Program-made: the position numbers and the translations under genes
Part shown: positions 54,781 through 62,399 of the stretch, piece after piece
How the letters are laid out: each line of letters opens with the position of its first letter
How positions within the stretch are numbered: position 1 is the first letter of the stretch
Notes under the pieces: generated by a model
Databases searched by the model: none
Seen by the model: only the letters and a program-made list of their open reading frames with translations
What the model was told of the DNA's origin: nothing
DNA from: Streptomyces sp. Ag109_O5-1
Lineage (GTDB): Bacteria; Actinomycetota; Actinomycetes; Streptomycetales; Streptomycetaceae
Length of the DNA: 64,000 nt
Assembly (NCBI RefSeq): GCF_003814875.1
Contig: NZ_RKQF01000001.1
Span: forward strand, 11,579,956-11,643,955
Reading direction: 5' to 3'

Positions 54781-55049
54781 CTGACGACCTCCGCCGGTCG
54801 GGGAATGCTCTCGCGTGGCAGCCCGAGCAGGAATGCGACTCGGTCGGCGGTCGCGGGCTCGTCGCCGTGCTCCCCGATCTCGTACCCGTAGTCGGTGAGG
54901 TATCGGCCACCCTGCGCGGTGACGATCTCGCCGAGGTCGGGGTGCATGGGATTCGCCACGGTCACGGCGTGAAGATCCCGATTCGTCACAGACAGCCCGC
55001 GTGCTGCAAGCTGTTCGGCCAGAATGGCCGAGGCGGTCATTGCATCCAT
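54777..55049 (-). CDS. Unknown 90-aa protein, first of the coupled set
   Basis: Starts MDAMTASAILAEQLAARGLS at ATG 55049 (or 55040), with a GGTGGG-like site upstream. The rest is VTNRDLHAVTVANPMHPDLG and GGRYLTDYGYEIGEHGDEPA. No family recognised. It heads a minus-strand set of four overlapping genes and is divergent from the SLOG-fold gene at 55114, with only 64 bases between, so the two sets probably share a control region. Confidence 0.55.
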   Translation of the reverse strand: MDAMTASAILAEQLAARGLSVTNRDLHAVTVANPMHPDLGEIVTAQGGRYLTDYGYEIGEHGDEPATADRVAFLLGLPRESIPRPAEVVR

Positions 55050-55113
55050 GCTTCGATCCCACCGCAGCGCGTGCAATTGCAGGATCTGACAACCTATGAC
55101 ACGGAGTTGATCA

Positions 55114-55572
55114 ATGCCCCTAGCTGCAGCGATTACCGGAACACGGGAAATCGGGCACCGGGAACTCGCCTGGTTCCGTGACCTCTTCGGCACCTACCTC
55201 GCACCATGGGCAAGCGATGACGCGCACTTCTTCATCGGCGGCGCGAAGGGGATAGACAGTCTCTCTCTGCTGTGGCTGGCCGGTAACTCGAAGGCGCGGA
55301 TCACGGTCGTCGTGCCGGGGGCGGTCGCGCAGCAGCCGGCCGAGGCGCGACAGGCGATCGAACGGTGCCGCGACCGGATCGCCGACGTTGTCGAACTCGG
55401 CGCTGCCGAACTGCGTACCCCGGCGTATCACGCCCGCAACCGGTACATGGTCGACCGGGCGCAGATGGTGATCGGATTCCCGCTCACCGTGCCCGAGGGC
55501 ACCTCGGGCACGTGGCAAACCCTCAACTATGCCGCCTCGCAGGGGAAACCACGACTGATCGTGCCCATATGA
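55114..55572 (+). CDS. SLOG/DprA-like Rossmann-fold protein
   Basis: 152 aa. The N-terminal strand-loop AAAITGTREIGHRELAWF and the phosphate-binding stretch FFIGGAKGIDSLSLLWLAG match the SLOG superfamily (DprA, LOG, YpsA-like). These bind nucleotides or nucleic acid. VVELGAAELRTPAYHARNRY and VIGFPLTVPEGTSGTWQTLN provide the remaining conserved Arg and the Gly/Thr loop. SLOG proteins occur in several nucleotide-sensing conflict systems; whether this one does is open. It lies 25 bases before an XRE/TPR regulator on the same strand. Confidence 0.72.
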   Translation: MPLAAAITGTREIGHRELAWFRDLFGTYLAPWASDDAHFFIGGAKGIDSLSLLWLAGNSKARITVVVPGAVAQQPAEARQAIERCRDRIADVVELGAAELRTPAYHARNRYMVDRAQMVIGFPLTVPEGTSGTWQTLNYAASQGKPRLIVPI

Positions 55573-55597
55573 GCTACATAGCATGCATCATGAGAGC

Positions 55598-56941
55598 ATG
55601 AGCGCGCACGACAAACTCGTCGGCGCTGCCACACTCAAACGGTTACGGCTCGCCCGCGGCTGGTCCCTCTCCGGCCTCGCCCGAGCCATCATCGCCAAGG
55701 CTGCCGAACTCGGGCAGCCGCTCGACGCGAGCGTCGCGAGTGTGCAGCGAACCGTCGCACGGTGGGAGACCGGCAAAGCGCCGATCCTGCCCGGCGACCG
55801 ATATCAACTACTGCTCGCCCACCTGCACGCCCGCACCTCCGACGGGCAGACATCCCTCGGCGCCGGCAGCGACTTCGACGAGCTGCTCGATGCGCTCGCG
55901 CACCTCGGCGAGAGCGAGCGGCGCCTCGAAGAGCTGCGCACAGTGCTTGTGAAGACTGCGACCGACGGTGGCGGCGGGCTGCTCGCACTGCTCGGGCCGT
56001 CGACGCAACTCGCCCTGTCGACTGCGCTCGCCGACCCGTCCAGGCTCGACGAGGGTCTGCTCGCTGCGATGCGCCTCGCTGTCGGCGACGTGAACGGGCA
56101 AGTCGGGAGCGTGCCGTTCGTACGCGTGCAGCTCTTGCTCGCTCCGATCGTCGAGTCGTGCCGCCGGCTGCTCGACGCCCCCGTGCCCGAGCCGCTACTG
56201 CCCGGCCTGCAGGCGGTCGCCGCACAGGCCTACACCCTCGCCGGCCGGGCGGCGTTCGAGACACGCGACGACGAGGCATCGAGAGCGTTGTACGCCGAGG
56301 CGACCGCCGCCGCGGGCGGTATCGGCTCGCCGTGGCGCCGTGCCGTCGTCCACATGAGTCACGCCCTGGTCACTCTGTACTCGACACCCGGAATCGAGGC
56401 AGCACAGTGGCTGGTCGACGCCGCCGTACGTGATGCGCGAGCCGGTGAAAGCGTGACGGTCCGGGCACGAGCGCACGCCCTGCAGGCAGAGATCGCGGCC
56501 CGCGCCGGCGCCGAGCGGCACGCGAGGGCTGCGCTCGGCCTCGCGTGGTACGACTTGGACAGCGACCGCGACGGTGACCCCGCGCCGACCTCGTTCTCGC
56601 ATGCTCACCTACGTGGGTTCGAGGGCGTCACGTCGCTGTACGTCGGCGACCCCGCCGAGGCACACGACTACTTCGCTCGGTCGGCCGAGGCACTGCAGGC
56701 GCCGCGCGAGCGTGTGCAGCGGGCGATCGTGTCGACCGATCAGGCAGCCGCCCGGATCCGTCTCGACGCCCCCGAGTCGGCCGCCGAGCTGCTACACGGG
56801 TGCATTGACGCCGCCTCGGCGACCGGCGGCCGAGTCGCCGCGATCCGGCTCCGCCGCGCCCGCAGCGACCTGCGGCCATGGCGCCGCGAGGACTGGTTTG
56901 CAGATCTCGACGATCACCTGATCGACTCACTCGGCGCGTAG
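55598..56941 (+). CDS. XRE regulator with TPR-like C-terminal domain
   Basis: 447 aa. The HTH is at residues 10-75: LKRLRLARGWSLSGLARAII, then SVASVQRTVARWETGKAPIL. The remaining 370 residues are helical repeats of TPR type (YTLAGRAAFETRDDEASRAL, ALQAEIAARAGAERHARAAL, DPAEAHDYFARSAEALQ). This plan is common for Streptomyces regulators that respond to peptides or internal signals. ATG 55598 follows GAGAG; an ATG at 55583 is in frame. It is probably co-transcribed with the SLOG gene and divergent from the small coupled genes, and so may regulate this island. Confidence 0.85.
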   Translation: MSAHDKLVGAATLKRLRLARGWSLSGLARAIIAKAAELGQPLDASVASVQRTVARWETGKAPILPGDRYQLLLAHLHARTSDGQTSLGAGSDFDELLDALAHLGESERRLEELRTVLVKTATDGGGGLLALLGPSTQLALSTALADPSRLDEGLLAAMRLAVGDVNGQVGSVPFVRVQLLLAPIVESCRRLLDAPVPEPLLPGLQAVAAQAYTLAGRAAFETRDDEASRALYAEATAAAGGIGSPWRRAVVHMSHALVTLYSTPGIEAAQWLVDAAVRDARAGESVTVRARAHALQAEIAARAGAERHARAALGLAWYDLDSDRDGDPAPTSFSHAHLRGFEGVTSLYVGDPAEAHDYFARSAEALQAPRERVQRAIVSTDQAAARIRLDAPESAAELLHGCIDAASATGGRVAAIRLRRARSDLRPWRREDWFADLDDHLIDSLGA

Positions 56942-57042
56942 CCGCGGGGTACTGACCGGCGACCGAGTGCGTCGCGGTCAACAGAGCGGCTTCACGCGAC
57001 CGCAGCGTCTGAACAGGTCACTGGTGCCATTTGCAGGATACG

Positions 57043-57113
57043 CTTGAAAACGAGCATCTCGACGTAGATGCGGTCGAAGCGGACCGATCTCCGCTGGTAG
57101 GCCCGTTTTCAAG
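57043..57113. ncRNA. Possible three-stem structured element
   Basis: A 10-bp perfect closing stem, CTTGAAAACG (57043-57052) with CGTTTTCAAG (57104-57113), encloses two hairpins: GCATCT/AGATGC with a six-base loop, and AGCGGA/TCCGCT with a six-base loop. This is a three-way junction in 71 nt. It could be an RNA, a recombination site or chance. No promoter assigned. Confidence 0.35.
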
Positions 57114-57375
57114 GCCCAGCCGGGTTCGTCCTGCGACGTGTGCACGGTCTGCGGCTGGACCAAGAGCGGCGCCGTGAATCCGTCCGTCCGGGCCTTTTGT
57201 GACACCTACGTTCCCCGGGCATGCAAGAGGTGAAGCCACCCCGAAGGCGGGCGCCTCCCCCTCCCGCTGTGTGCCCGTTGGACTGGACGGAGTGGCCCTC
57301 GATCCCTATGTCGGTGTACGTGTGACAAATCCGCTAAGGATCACTGCATGATCGATACGCTGAGCTGTTGGTCTA

Positions 57376-57512
57376 GTGATCGTTACAGGATTTCTGGTTG
57401 TTGTGACGTGTCGACCTGAGCTGGGGTTTCGGCAGAGGTTCAGGAGCCAGAGAGGCTTCTGAAGTGCGAGTTCAGTGATCGCTTCGGAATGTGGTGATCG
57501 TCGCAGGATTTC
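57376..57512 (+). repeat. Left copy of flanking direct repeat
   Basis: Imperfect direct repeat of 61780-61914. It contains GTGATC three times, at 57376, 57475 and 57494, twice as GTGATCGNNNCAGGATTTC. The longest shared pieces are CTGAAGTGCG and TCAGTGATCG. Confidence 0.65.
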
Positions 57513-57542
57513 CTATTGCCGGGCACCAGTAGGGTGCGCGGG

Positions 57543-57960
57543 ATGAACGTATGTGTCGAAGCCTCGTTCGATGCTGCTGTGCCGGGCAGTCCTGGGGCAT
57601 CGCTGGTCCGGTGGTTTCGTGCCGCCCGCACCGGGCTGTACCGCGCCCTGGTGGAGGCGGGGGCCAGGAGCGGGGGAGGCGTCGTCTCCGAGGCACAGGT
57701 CAGACCGGACATCGACGACGTGCCGCGACGCTTCCCCCACATCGGGCAGGCATGGCCACAGTTCGAGGAGGAACTCACCGCGTTTCCCTGGGGGGCAACT
57801 CCTGTTTCTCACCGATGGCGGGGAACTGGCCGACCTGGGACGGGCGAATTTCTACCACGTCCTGAGAGACGGCTCCCGGCAGCTCGGCCAGCCCACGCTC
57901 GCTGACATTCTGGCCCGCCCGCCAGCTGCGCTCCAGCCGCAGTGTGCTCTGCCGGTGCGG
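57543..57960 (+). pseudogene. Unknown gene, frameshifted
   Basis: A protein-like reading from ATG 57543 (MNVCVEASFDAAVPGSPGAS, then SLVRWFRAARTGLYRALVEA) runs through DIDDVPRRFPHIGQAWPQFE. The better continuation, QLLFLTDGGELADLGRANFY with HVLRDGSRQLGQPTLADILA, lies one frame over from about 57795. No family is recognised. It is just inside the left direct repeat of the 57.4-61.9 kb cassette. Confidence 0.4.
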
Positions 57961-58125
57961 GATCGCACAGGGGAGGGGCTTGATGTAAGGGGCCTGGAAG
58001 AAGGGGGCGACCTACAACACGCTCGTCACCGTCTTCGTGTCGTAGCCGGGCAGACAGGCTGGAGGCACTGCACGGACGTTCGTAGCCTTGAAGTGAGGTC
58101 TGTGCGGAATCGCGACCTGACGCGT

Positions 58126-58143
58126 TCAAGATTCTTTGCCGGT
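58126..58143 (+). promoter_or_regulatory. Repeated upstream element, copy 1
   Basis: TCAAGATTCTTTGCCGGT, 62 bases before the GTG start of the first paralogue. An almost identical element (one mismatch) precedes the small membrane peptide at 61234. A shared promoter or operator is likely. Confidence 0.5.
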
Positions 58144-58204
58144 ACACCCCCGTCTCGGGACCGAGAGGCGTAGGCACGAGCCCCGGCCCCCTAAGGAGGT
58201 CCCC

Positions 58205-59116
58205 GTGTCCGACTGCACCCCTTCCCCGGACGCCCGAACCCCTCAACCGTCATGGTTCCGCAGCGCGCGGGATATCACGGAGCTTGGGAAAGAGCCAGAT
58301 ACCGAGCGGCGGGTGAAGTCCCTCCATACTGCCGGCGCCGCTATGGAGCGGATCCAGCGCGCGAACGTGGACCAGTTCGTTTTTGGTGAGCGCCCGCTGA
58401 TCGTTGGTCCTGACGGTTACGGACACGTCTTCTATGAGCACAGCAGCTACACCCCACCGGCCGTCTCCGCGGCCATCCACGCTCGCCACTTCGCTCTCGG
58501 GCGCAAGGAAATGCCGCGCGGAGCGGTGATGCCCGTGGCGGAGGGCACCCCGGAGGAGATCAGCGCTCGCAATCCGTTCGACGCATTCAACCAACAGCAC
58601 CTCGTAGTCCCCGGGGGCCCCCAGTGGCGGGAGGCCGCCTCAACCGCGGTCTGCGAGCCCTTCTGGACCACCGGCATGGACGGAACCAGAACCATTGACG
58701 AGCAGTTCGTCGCCCTGATGAGGGCCGAAGTACGAATGATTCACCGGCAACTGGTGCCGGTGTGGAGGCACAAGATCAACGGATTGCGGGTGCTGCAGTT
58801 GGAGGCTCCGCTGTGGGCGGGTGGTCTGACGCTGCTGGATGTGGTGGCCGGCGAGCTGCGGATGGAGGGCCTGGTCTTCGAGACGGCTTTCGACGACCCG
58901 CGGGTCGATGCCGTGCTGAGGGGTCTGACGGAGGACGAACGGCGGGTGGCGATGGCCTGGGCCCACCCCTACGCGGACACCTGGACCGAGGCGGCCCGGC
59001 TCGCGGGTGCCGCCGATCCGGAGGCCTTCGGTGAACGGGTCCGGCGCAAGCTCAAGCGGCTCGGCAGCGAGTACACCCGGCGGCGCACCTCGGCCCTCCA
59101 GAAGACGGTGGCCTAA
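58205..59116 (+). CDS. Unknown-family paralogue 1, 303 aa
   Basis: First of three tandem relatives; no named family recognised. The middle (FVFGERPLIVGPDGYGHVFY, then NPFDAFNQQHLVVPGGPQWR) is followed by RAEVRMIHRQLVPVWRHKIN and RVLQLEAPLWAGGLTLLDVV. The last 70 residues (LTEDERRVAMAWAHPYADTW, TEAARLAGAADPEAFGERVR, RKLKRLG) look like a sigma-region-4 type helix-turn-helix with a basic end. It may therefore be a DNA-binding regulator, but the N-terminal 200 residues are unexplained. GTG 58205 follows AAGGAGG. Eleven bases separate it from paralogue 2. Confidence 0.72.
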   Translation: MSDCTPSPDARTPQPSWFRSARDITELGKEPDTERRVKSLHTAGAAMERIQRANVDQFVFGERPLIVGPDGYGHVFYEHSSYTPPAVSAAIHARHFALGRKEMPRGAVMPVAEGTPEEISARNPFDAFNQQHLVVPGGPQWREAASTAVCEPFWTTGMDGTRTIDEQFVALMRAEVRMIHRQLVPVWRHKINGLRVLQLEAPLWAGGLTLLDVVAGELRMEGLVFETAFDDPRVDAVLRGLTEDERRVAMAWAHPYADTWTEAARLAGAADPEAFGERVRRKLKRLGSEYTRRRTSALQKTVA

Positions 59117-59127
59117 GGAGGCAGGAC

Positions 59128-59985
59128 ATGTCCGATAACGTCTCCTCCCCGAAGGCCCGGAACGGTGAACCGCGGGAGATCCGTTGTACGCGAGACGCCC
59201 GGGAGCTTCACGCCCAGGGCGTGTATGCCGAGGTCGAAGTGACGGGGCCCGCACGATACGCCGTCGACCGCTTGGAGTGGAACGGCTACAACCCGTATGT
59301 GGTGGTCGCCGAAGGCTATGGATACGACTTCACCGGCGACCACCCCGGCCCGCCCGCCATCACCGCCGCCATGCGTGCCACCCGCTGCGAGTTGAGGGTG
59401 CGGCCGCTGTTGCTGGAGGACGTCTCGGACATGGCCAGCGGGAGGAACTTTCTCGATGATTTCAACCAGCGGCATCTGATGGTGCCAGGAGGACCGCAGT
59501 GGCGAGAGGCAGCTTCCACCGCACTCGCCGAGAGCTGGTCTGTTGCGTTGGATCCGGGCATGAGCATCGAGGAGGTGTACACCCGCATCGTCCGGAATGA
59601 CGTGCGCACGGTTCACCGGCAGCTGGTGCCGCTGTGGAGGCACAAGGCGAGCAGTGCGCGGGTGCTGCAGCTGGAGGCTCCGCTGGGAGGCAGCGGTCTG
59701 ACGCTGCTGGACGTGGTGGCCGGCGAGCTGCGGACGGACGATCTAGTTTTCGAGGCCGGCTTCGACGATCCGCGCATCGGCGCTGTGCTGGCCAGGCTCA
59801 CCGTGGAGGAGCGGCGGGTGACGATGGCCTGGGCCCACCCCTATACGGACAGCTGGACCGAGGCGGCGCGGTTCGCCGGGGCCACCGATCCGGAGGCATT
59901 GGGGGAACGGGTGCGCCGCAAGCTCAAGCGGCTTGGCATCGAGTACGCCCGTAGGCGCGCCCCTGCCGGCGATGAAGAGCGTTAG
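59128..59985 (+). CDS. Unknown-family paralogue 2, 285 aa
   Basis: Second tandem relative. The N-terminal half differs from paralogue 1 (RYAVDRLEWNGYNPYVVVAE with GYGYDFTGDHPGPPAITAAM) but the architecture is the same: NFLDDFNQRHLMVPGGPQWR, VRTVHRQLVPLWRHKASSAR, LEAPLGGSGLTLLDVVAGEL, then the HTH-like end LTVEERRVTMAWAHPYTDSW. ATG 59128 follows AAGGAGG. It is coupled closely to paralogue 1 (11 bases), so both come from one transcript. The pair may form heteromers (inference). Confidence 0.72.
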   Translation: MSDNVSSPKARNGEPREIRCTRDARELHAQGVYAEVEVTGPARYAVDRLEWNGYNPYVVVAEGYGYDFTGDHPGPPAITAAMRATRCELRVRPLLLEDVSDMASGRNFLDDFNQRHLMVPGGPQWREAASTALAESWSVALDPGMSIEEVYTRIVRNDVRTVHRQLVPLWRHKASSARVLQLEAPLGGSGLTLLDVVAGELRTDDLVFEAGFDDPRIGAVLARLTVEERRVTMAWAHPYTDSWTEAARFAGATDPEALGERVRRKLKRLGIEYARRRAPAGDEER

Positions 59986-60042
59986 CGGGTTCGCCTCTTC
60001 CCCCAGGACTGAGATCAGGTGCACGCCCTTTAAGGACCTCCC

Positions 60043-60492
60043 ATGACTCACACTGCCAGCCGACTACGCGAGTTCCGGTTGCCCGATATGAACGAGGGAA
60101 TCACGGAGGCTGAGATCGTTCGCTGGTACGTAAGGCCCGGCGACACGGTCGTCGACGGCCAGATCGTCTGCGAAATCGACACGCTCAAATTCGCAGCGGA
60201 ACTTCCGATCCCATTCAACGGGGTGGTGCATGAGCTGCGGTGCGCGGAAGGCGAGACGGTGGCTGTCGGAACGGTCGTCATCACCGTCGCGGACGCGGAC
60301 GCGGCGGCACCACCTCCGGCTCCACAGTCCAGGTCGAACTACTCTCCCTCCCGGATGCCCGAGCCCGCCGACAGCAAGAACTCAGCCTCTCGTGGGGCGT
60401 CCCCGAAACGGAAGTACGCGACGCCGAGACGTCAGGTAGGAACCCCTTTGGGCATGACGCCTTCCATTTCGGTGACCGACCGCTTGCCGTAA
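60043..60492 (+). CDS. Lipoyl/biotinyl-domain protein
   Basis: 149 aa as read. Residues 8-85 form a lipoyl domain as in the E2 subunit of 2-oxo acid dehydrogenases: LREFRLPDMNEGITEAEIVR, WYVRPGDTVVDGQIVCEIDT, LKFAAELPIPFNGVVHELRC, AEGETVAVGTVVITVADADA. The carrier Lys (about residue 49) lies in TLKF where the norm is TDKA. An Ala/Pro linker (DADAAAPPPAPQ) follows, after which the frame is low complexity. The neighbouring frame from about 60310 carries paralogue 3, so an original lipoyl-paralogue fusion broken by a shift is possible. No E1, E2 or E3 genes are nearby. Confidence 0.7.
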   Translation: MTHTASRLREFRLPDMNEGITEAEIVRWYVRPGDTVVDGQIVCEIDTLKFAAELPIPFNGVVHELRCAEGETVAVGTVVITVADADAAAPPPAPQSRSNYSPSRMPEPADSKNSASRGASPKRKYATPRRQVGTPLGMTPSISVTDRLP

Positions 60493-61170
60493 CTACTGAC
60501 AGCTACACCTACATGCCTTATCCCGAGGCCATCACGCCGGCTGTCTCCGCCGCGCTGCGCGCTCGTGACTTCGCGCTGCAGATCCCCGAGCCGTCCGAGG
60601 GCCTCTTGCGGCAAGGGGGACGAGCAATCCCCTGGATGACTTCCTTCAGCGACATCTGGTGCTGCACGGGGGGCCGAAGTGGCGGGAGGCGGCTTCCACT
60701 GCCCTCGCCGAGGACTGGTTCGTCGAACTACCCGAGTCCAGAACCATCGACGAGACGTTCGTCCGCTCGATCAAGCCCGATGTGCAAACGATTCATCGAC
60801 AACTGATGCCAGTGTGGGAGCACAAGGTGAGCCGGTTGCGGGTGCTGCAGTTGGAGGCTCCGCTGGGAGGCAGCGGTCTGACGCTGCTGGATGTGGTGGC
60901 CGGCGAGCTGCGGATGGAGGATCTGGTCTTCGAGACGGCTTTCGACGACCCGCGGGTCGATGCCGTGCTGAGGGTCTGACGGAGGACGAACGGCGGGTGG
61001 CGATGGCCTGGGCCCACCCCTACGCGGACACCTGGACCGAGGCGGCCCGGCTCGCGGGTGCCGCCGATCCGGAGGCGTTCGGTGAACGGGTCCGGCGCAA
61101 GCTCAAGCGGCTCGGCGACCGGTACACCCAGCGCGCCGCAGCCGTCCGTAAGACGGAACCGGGCCGGTGA
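60310..61170 (+). pseudogene. Unknown-family paralogue 3, two frameshifts
   Basis: Third relative, read in three frames. First comes VELLSLPDARARRQQELSLS with HFGDRPLAVTTDSYTYMPYP. After a shift near 60615 comes NPLDDFLQRHLVLHGGPKWR through RVLQLEAPLGGSGLTLLDVV. After a second shift near 60977 comes LTEDERRVAMAWAHPYADTW to the basic end. The second shift is a one-base loss in a G-run: GAGGGGTCTG in paralogue 1 is GAGGGTCTG here, within about 200 bp of near identity. The duplication and the loss are therefore recent. Confidence 0.75.
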
Positions 61171-61233
61171 CGTCGTGCTGCCCCGACCCGCGGATAGCTT
61201 TGAAGACCCGTGGCGGATGCGATGTAGCCGGGC

Positions 61234-61251
61234 TCAAGATTTTTTGCCGGT
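61234..61251 (+). promoter_or_regulatory. Repeated upstream element, copy 2
   Basis: TCAAGATTTTTTGCCGGT, one base different from 58126-58143. In both places it lies some 60 bases before a CTAAGGAGG ribosome site. Confidence 0.5.
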
Positions 61252-61305
61252 TGACCCGTTTTTGGGGCCTGAGAGGTGAAGGTGCACGTCTGCCTAAGGA
61301 GGCCC

Positions 61306-61473
61306 ATGTACAACCGCACCGCTTCTCCGGATATCCAAGCCCTCGCCCCTACTCGTCGAGGAGGTGAACGAGTGAACCCTTGGCGAGCCTTCGCGGTCCA
61401 TGTCTTGGCCGCCGTCTGCGGACACCTGCTGTTCTGGACGCTGACCCTCGTGGTCCCCGTGCTGGCTGCCTGA
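61306..61473 (+). CDS. Tiny membrane peptide gene (55 or 33 aa)
   Basis: Two starts share one frame. ATG 61306 follows CTAAGGAGG and gives 55 aa. GTG 61372 follows GGAGGTG by five bases and gives 33 aa: VNPWRAFAVHVLAAVCGHLL followed by FWTLTLVVPVLAA. The C-terminal 25 residues form one membrane helix. The front 22 residues resemble the N-terminal leader of paralogue 1 in position and upstream sequence. Small single-helix peptides of this kind include type I toxins and membrane regulators; nothing more can be said. Confidence 0.45.
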   Translation: MYNRTASPDIQALAPTRRGGERVNPWRAFAVHVLAAVCGHLLFWTLTLVVPVLAA

Positions 61474-61779
61474 CCCTGTGACCCCTGGTTGGTCGCCCGA
61501 GCCAACAGGAGTCAGGAGCCGCGCCCCCGTCACTGAGGTGAGGAGGTTACGAGACGAGCCTAGCGCTCCGTCATGGGCGGTGTGGCTGCGGCTGCACCGC
61601 CCGACTTGTGCTCCGCTCCTGGTCAGCCACCTCGTACTGAGGACCGCGTACGTAGATCAAGCGAGCGCTGAGCGATCCGCCGGACCGGCCCGAGTACAGG
61701 GAATCAGACAGCGCCAGCCCGGACGGCACCAAAGCGCGCGGCGGGGACTCCTTGAGCGAAGCGCTGACCTTGGGGTCTG
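61474..61779. other. No recognised gene
   Basis: About 300 bases between the small membrane peptide and the right direct repeat. No protein-like reading was found. Confidence 0.35.
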
Positions 61780-61914
61780 GTGATCATTTCCGGATTTTTG
61801 ACCGTGTGTGGGCGCGGCTCTGAGCTGGGGGTTTGTGGAGCTGCAGAAGCTGGAGAGGTCCTGAAGTGCGATTTCAGTGATCGTCTCGGAATGCAGTGAT
61901 CGGCGCGGGATTTT
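61780..61914 (+). repeat. Right copy of flanking direct repeat
   Basis: Partner of 57376-57512 in the same orientation. GTGATC occurs at 61780, 61877 and 61896, with spacings (97 and 19) almost the same as in the left copy (99 and 19). Confidence 0.65.
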
Positions 61915-62027
61915 CTTATGTCTGCGTGGCTGGACTGGGGCGGCGACGGCCCCTGACGCCTGCCACTCGGTCGGGTGAGACACACTGCGGCGGAACCCTC
62001 CCGGGGACACACGGCGTAGTGCCGTAC

Positions 62028-62222
62028 ATGAACGAAGTGCGCGTAGCCGGCTGGCCTGGTCGACGTCGCGGCCGCTGACGACGCCACCGCGCTTGCCTTC
62101 CAGCAGCTGCTCGCCGACCGGTGGGCGACGGCGAGCAGCGGAGCACACGACCCGGAACGCGGGCGAGCCCGGCGTTCGGTTGCGCTGCTACTGGACCTGC
62201 GCCAGCAGCTCACCTACCACGG
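62028..62222 (+). pseudogene. DUF6207 family remnant
   Basis: Three frames give parts of a DUF6207-type protein: MNEVRVAGW at ATG 62028, then LVDVAAADDATALAFQQLLA with DRWATAS, then EHTTRNAGEPGVRLRCY. This is the family's order, with at least two shifts. It is short even when repaired (about 65 residues), as members are. Its function is not known. Confidence 0.65.
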
Positions 62223-62399
62223 TTGCGGGAGATATCCCGGGTGAGCGCCGCGAGCACCCGTTCAGCCTCCGGTGGGCAGCCGGAAACCCACCTCCGGCGA
62301 GGCCGAGGCCCAGCTGTTCATTCCCACGGCTGTGCGGGCGTGCCATCCGGGTCCAACCCGATGTGGCCATCGATCCTGCAGAAACTGCCAGAGCCCGCC

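Noticed and set aside
56978..57205. 75-residue minus-strand frame starting MSQKARTDGFTAPLLVQPQT
   Set aside because: Some protein-like character but no ribosome site at the GTG, and it covers the inverted repeats of the three-stem element; not enough to call a gene.
57440..57778. Minus-strand frames across both flanking repeats with similar residues (RSLNSHFR and RSLKSHFR)
   Set aside because: The similarity follows from the DNA repeat itself; there is no start signal and the frames run into unrelated sequence.
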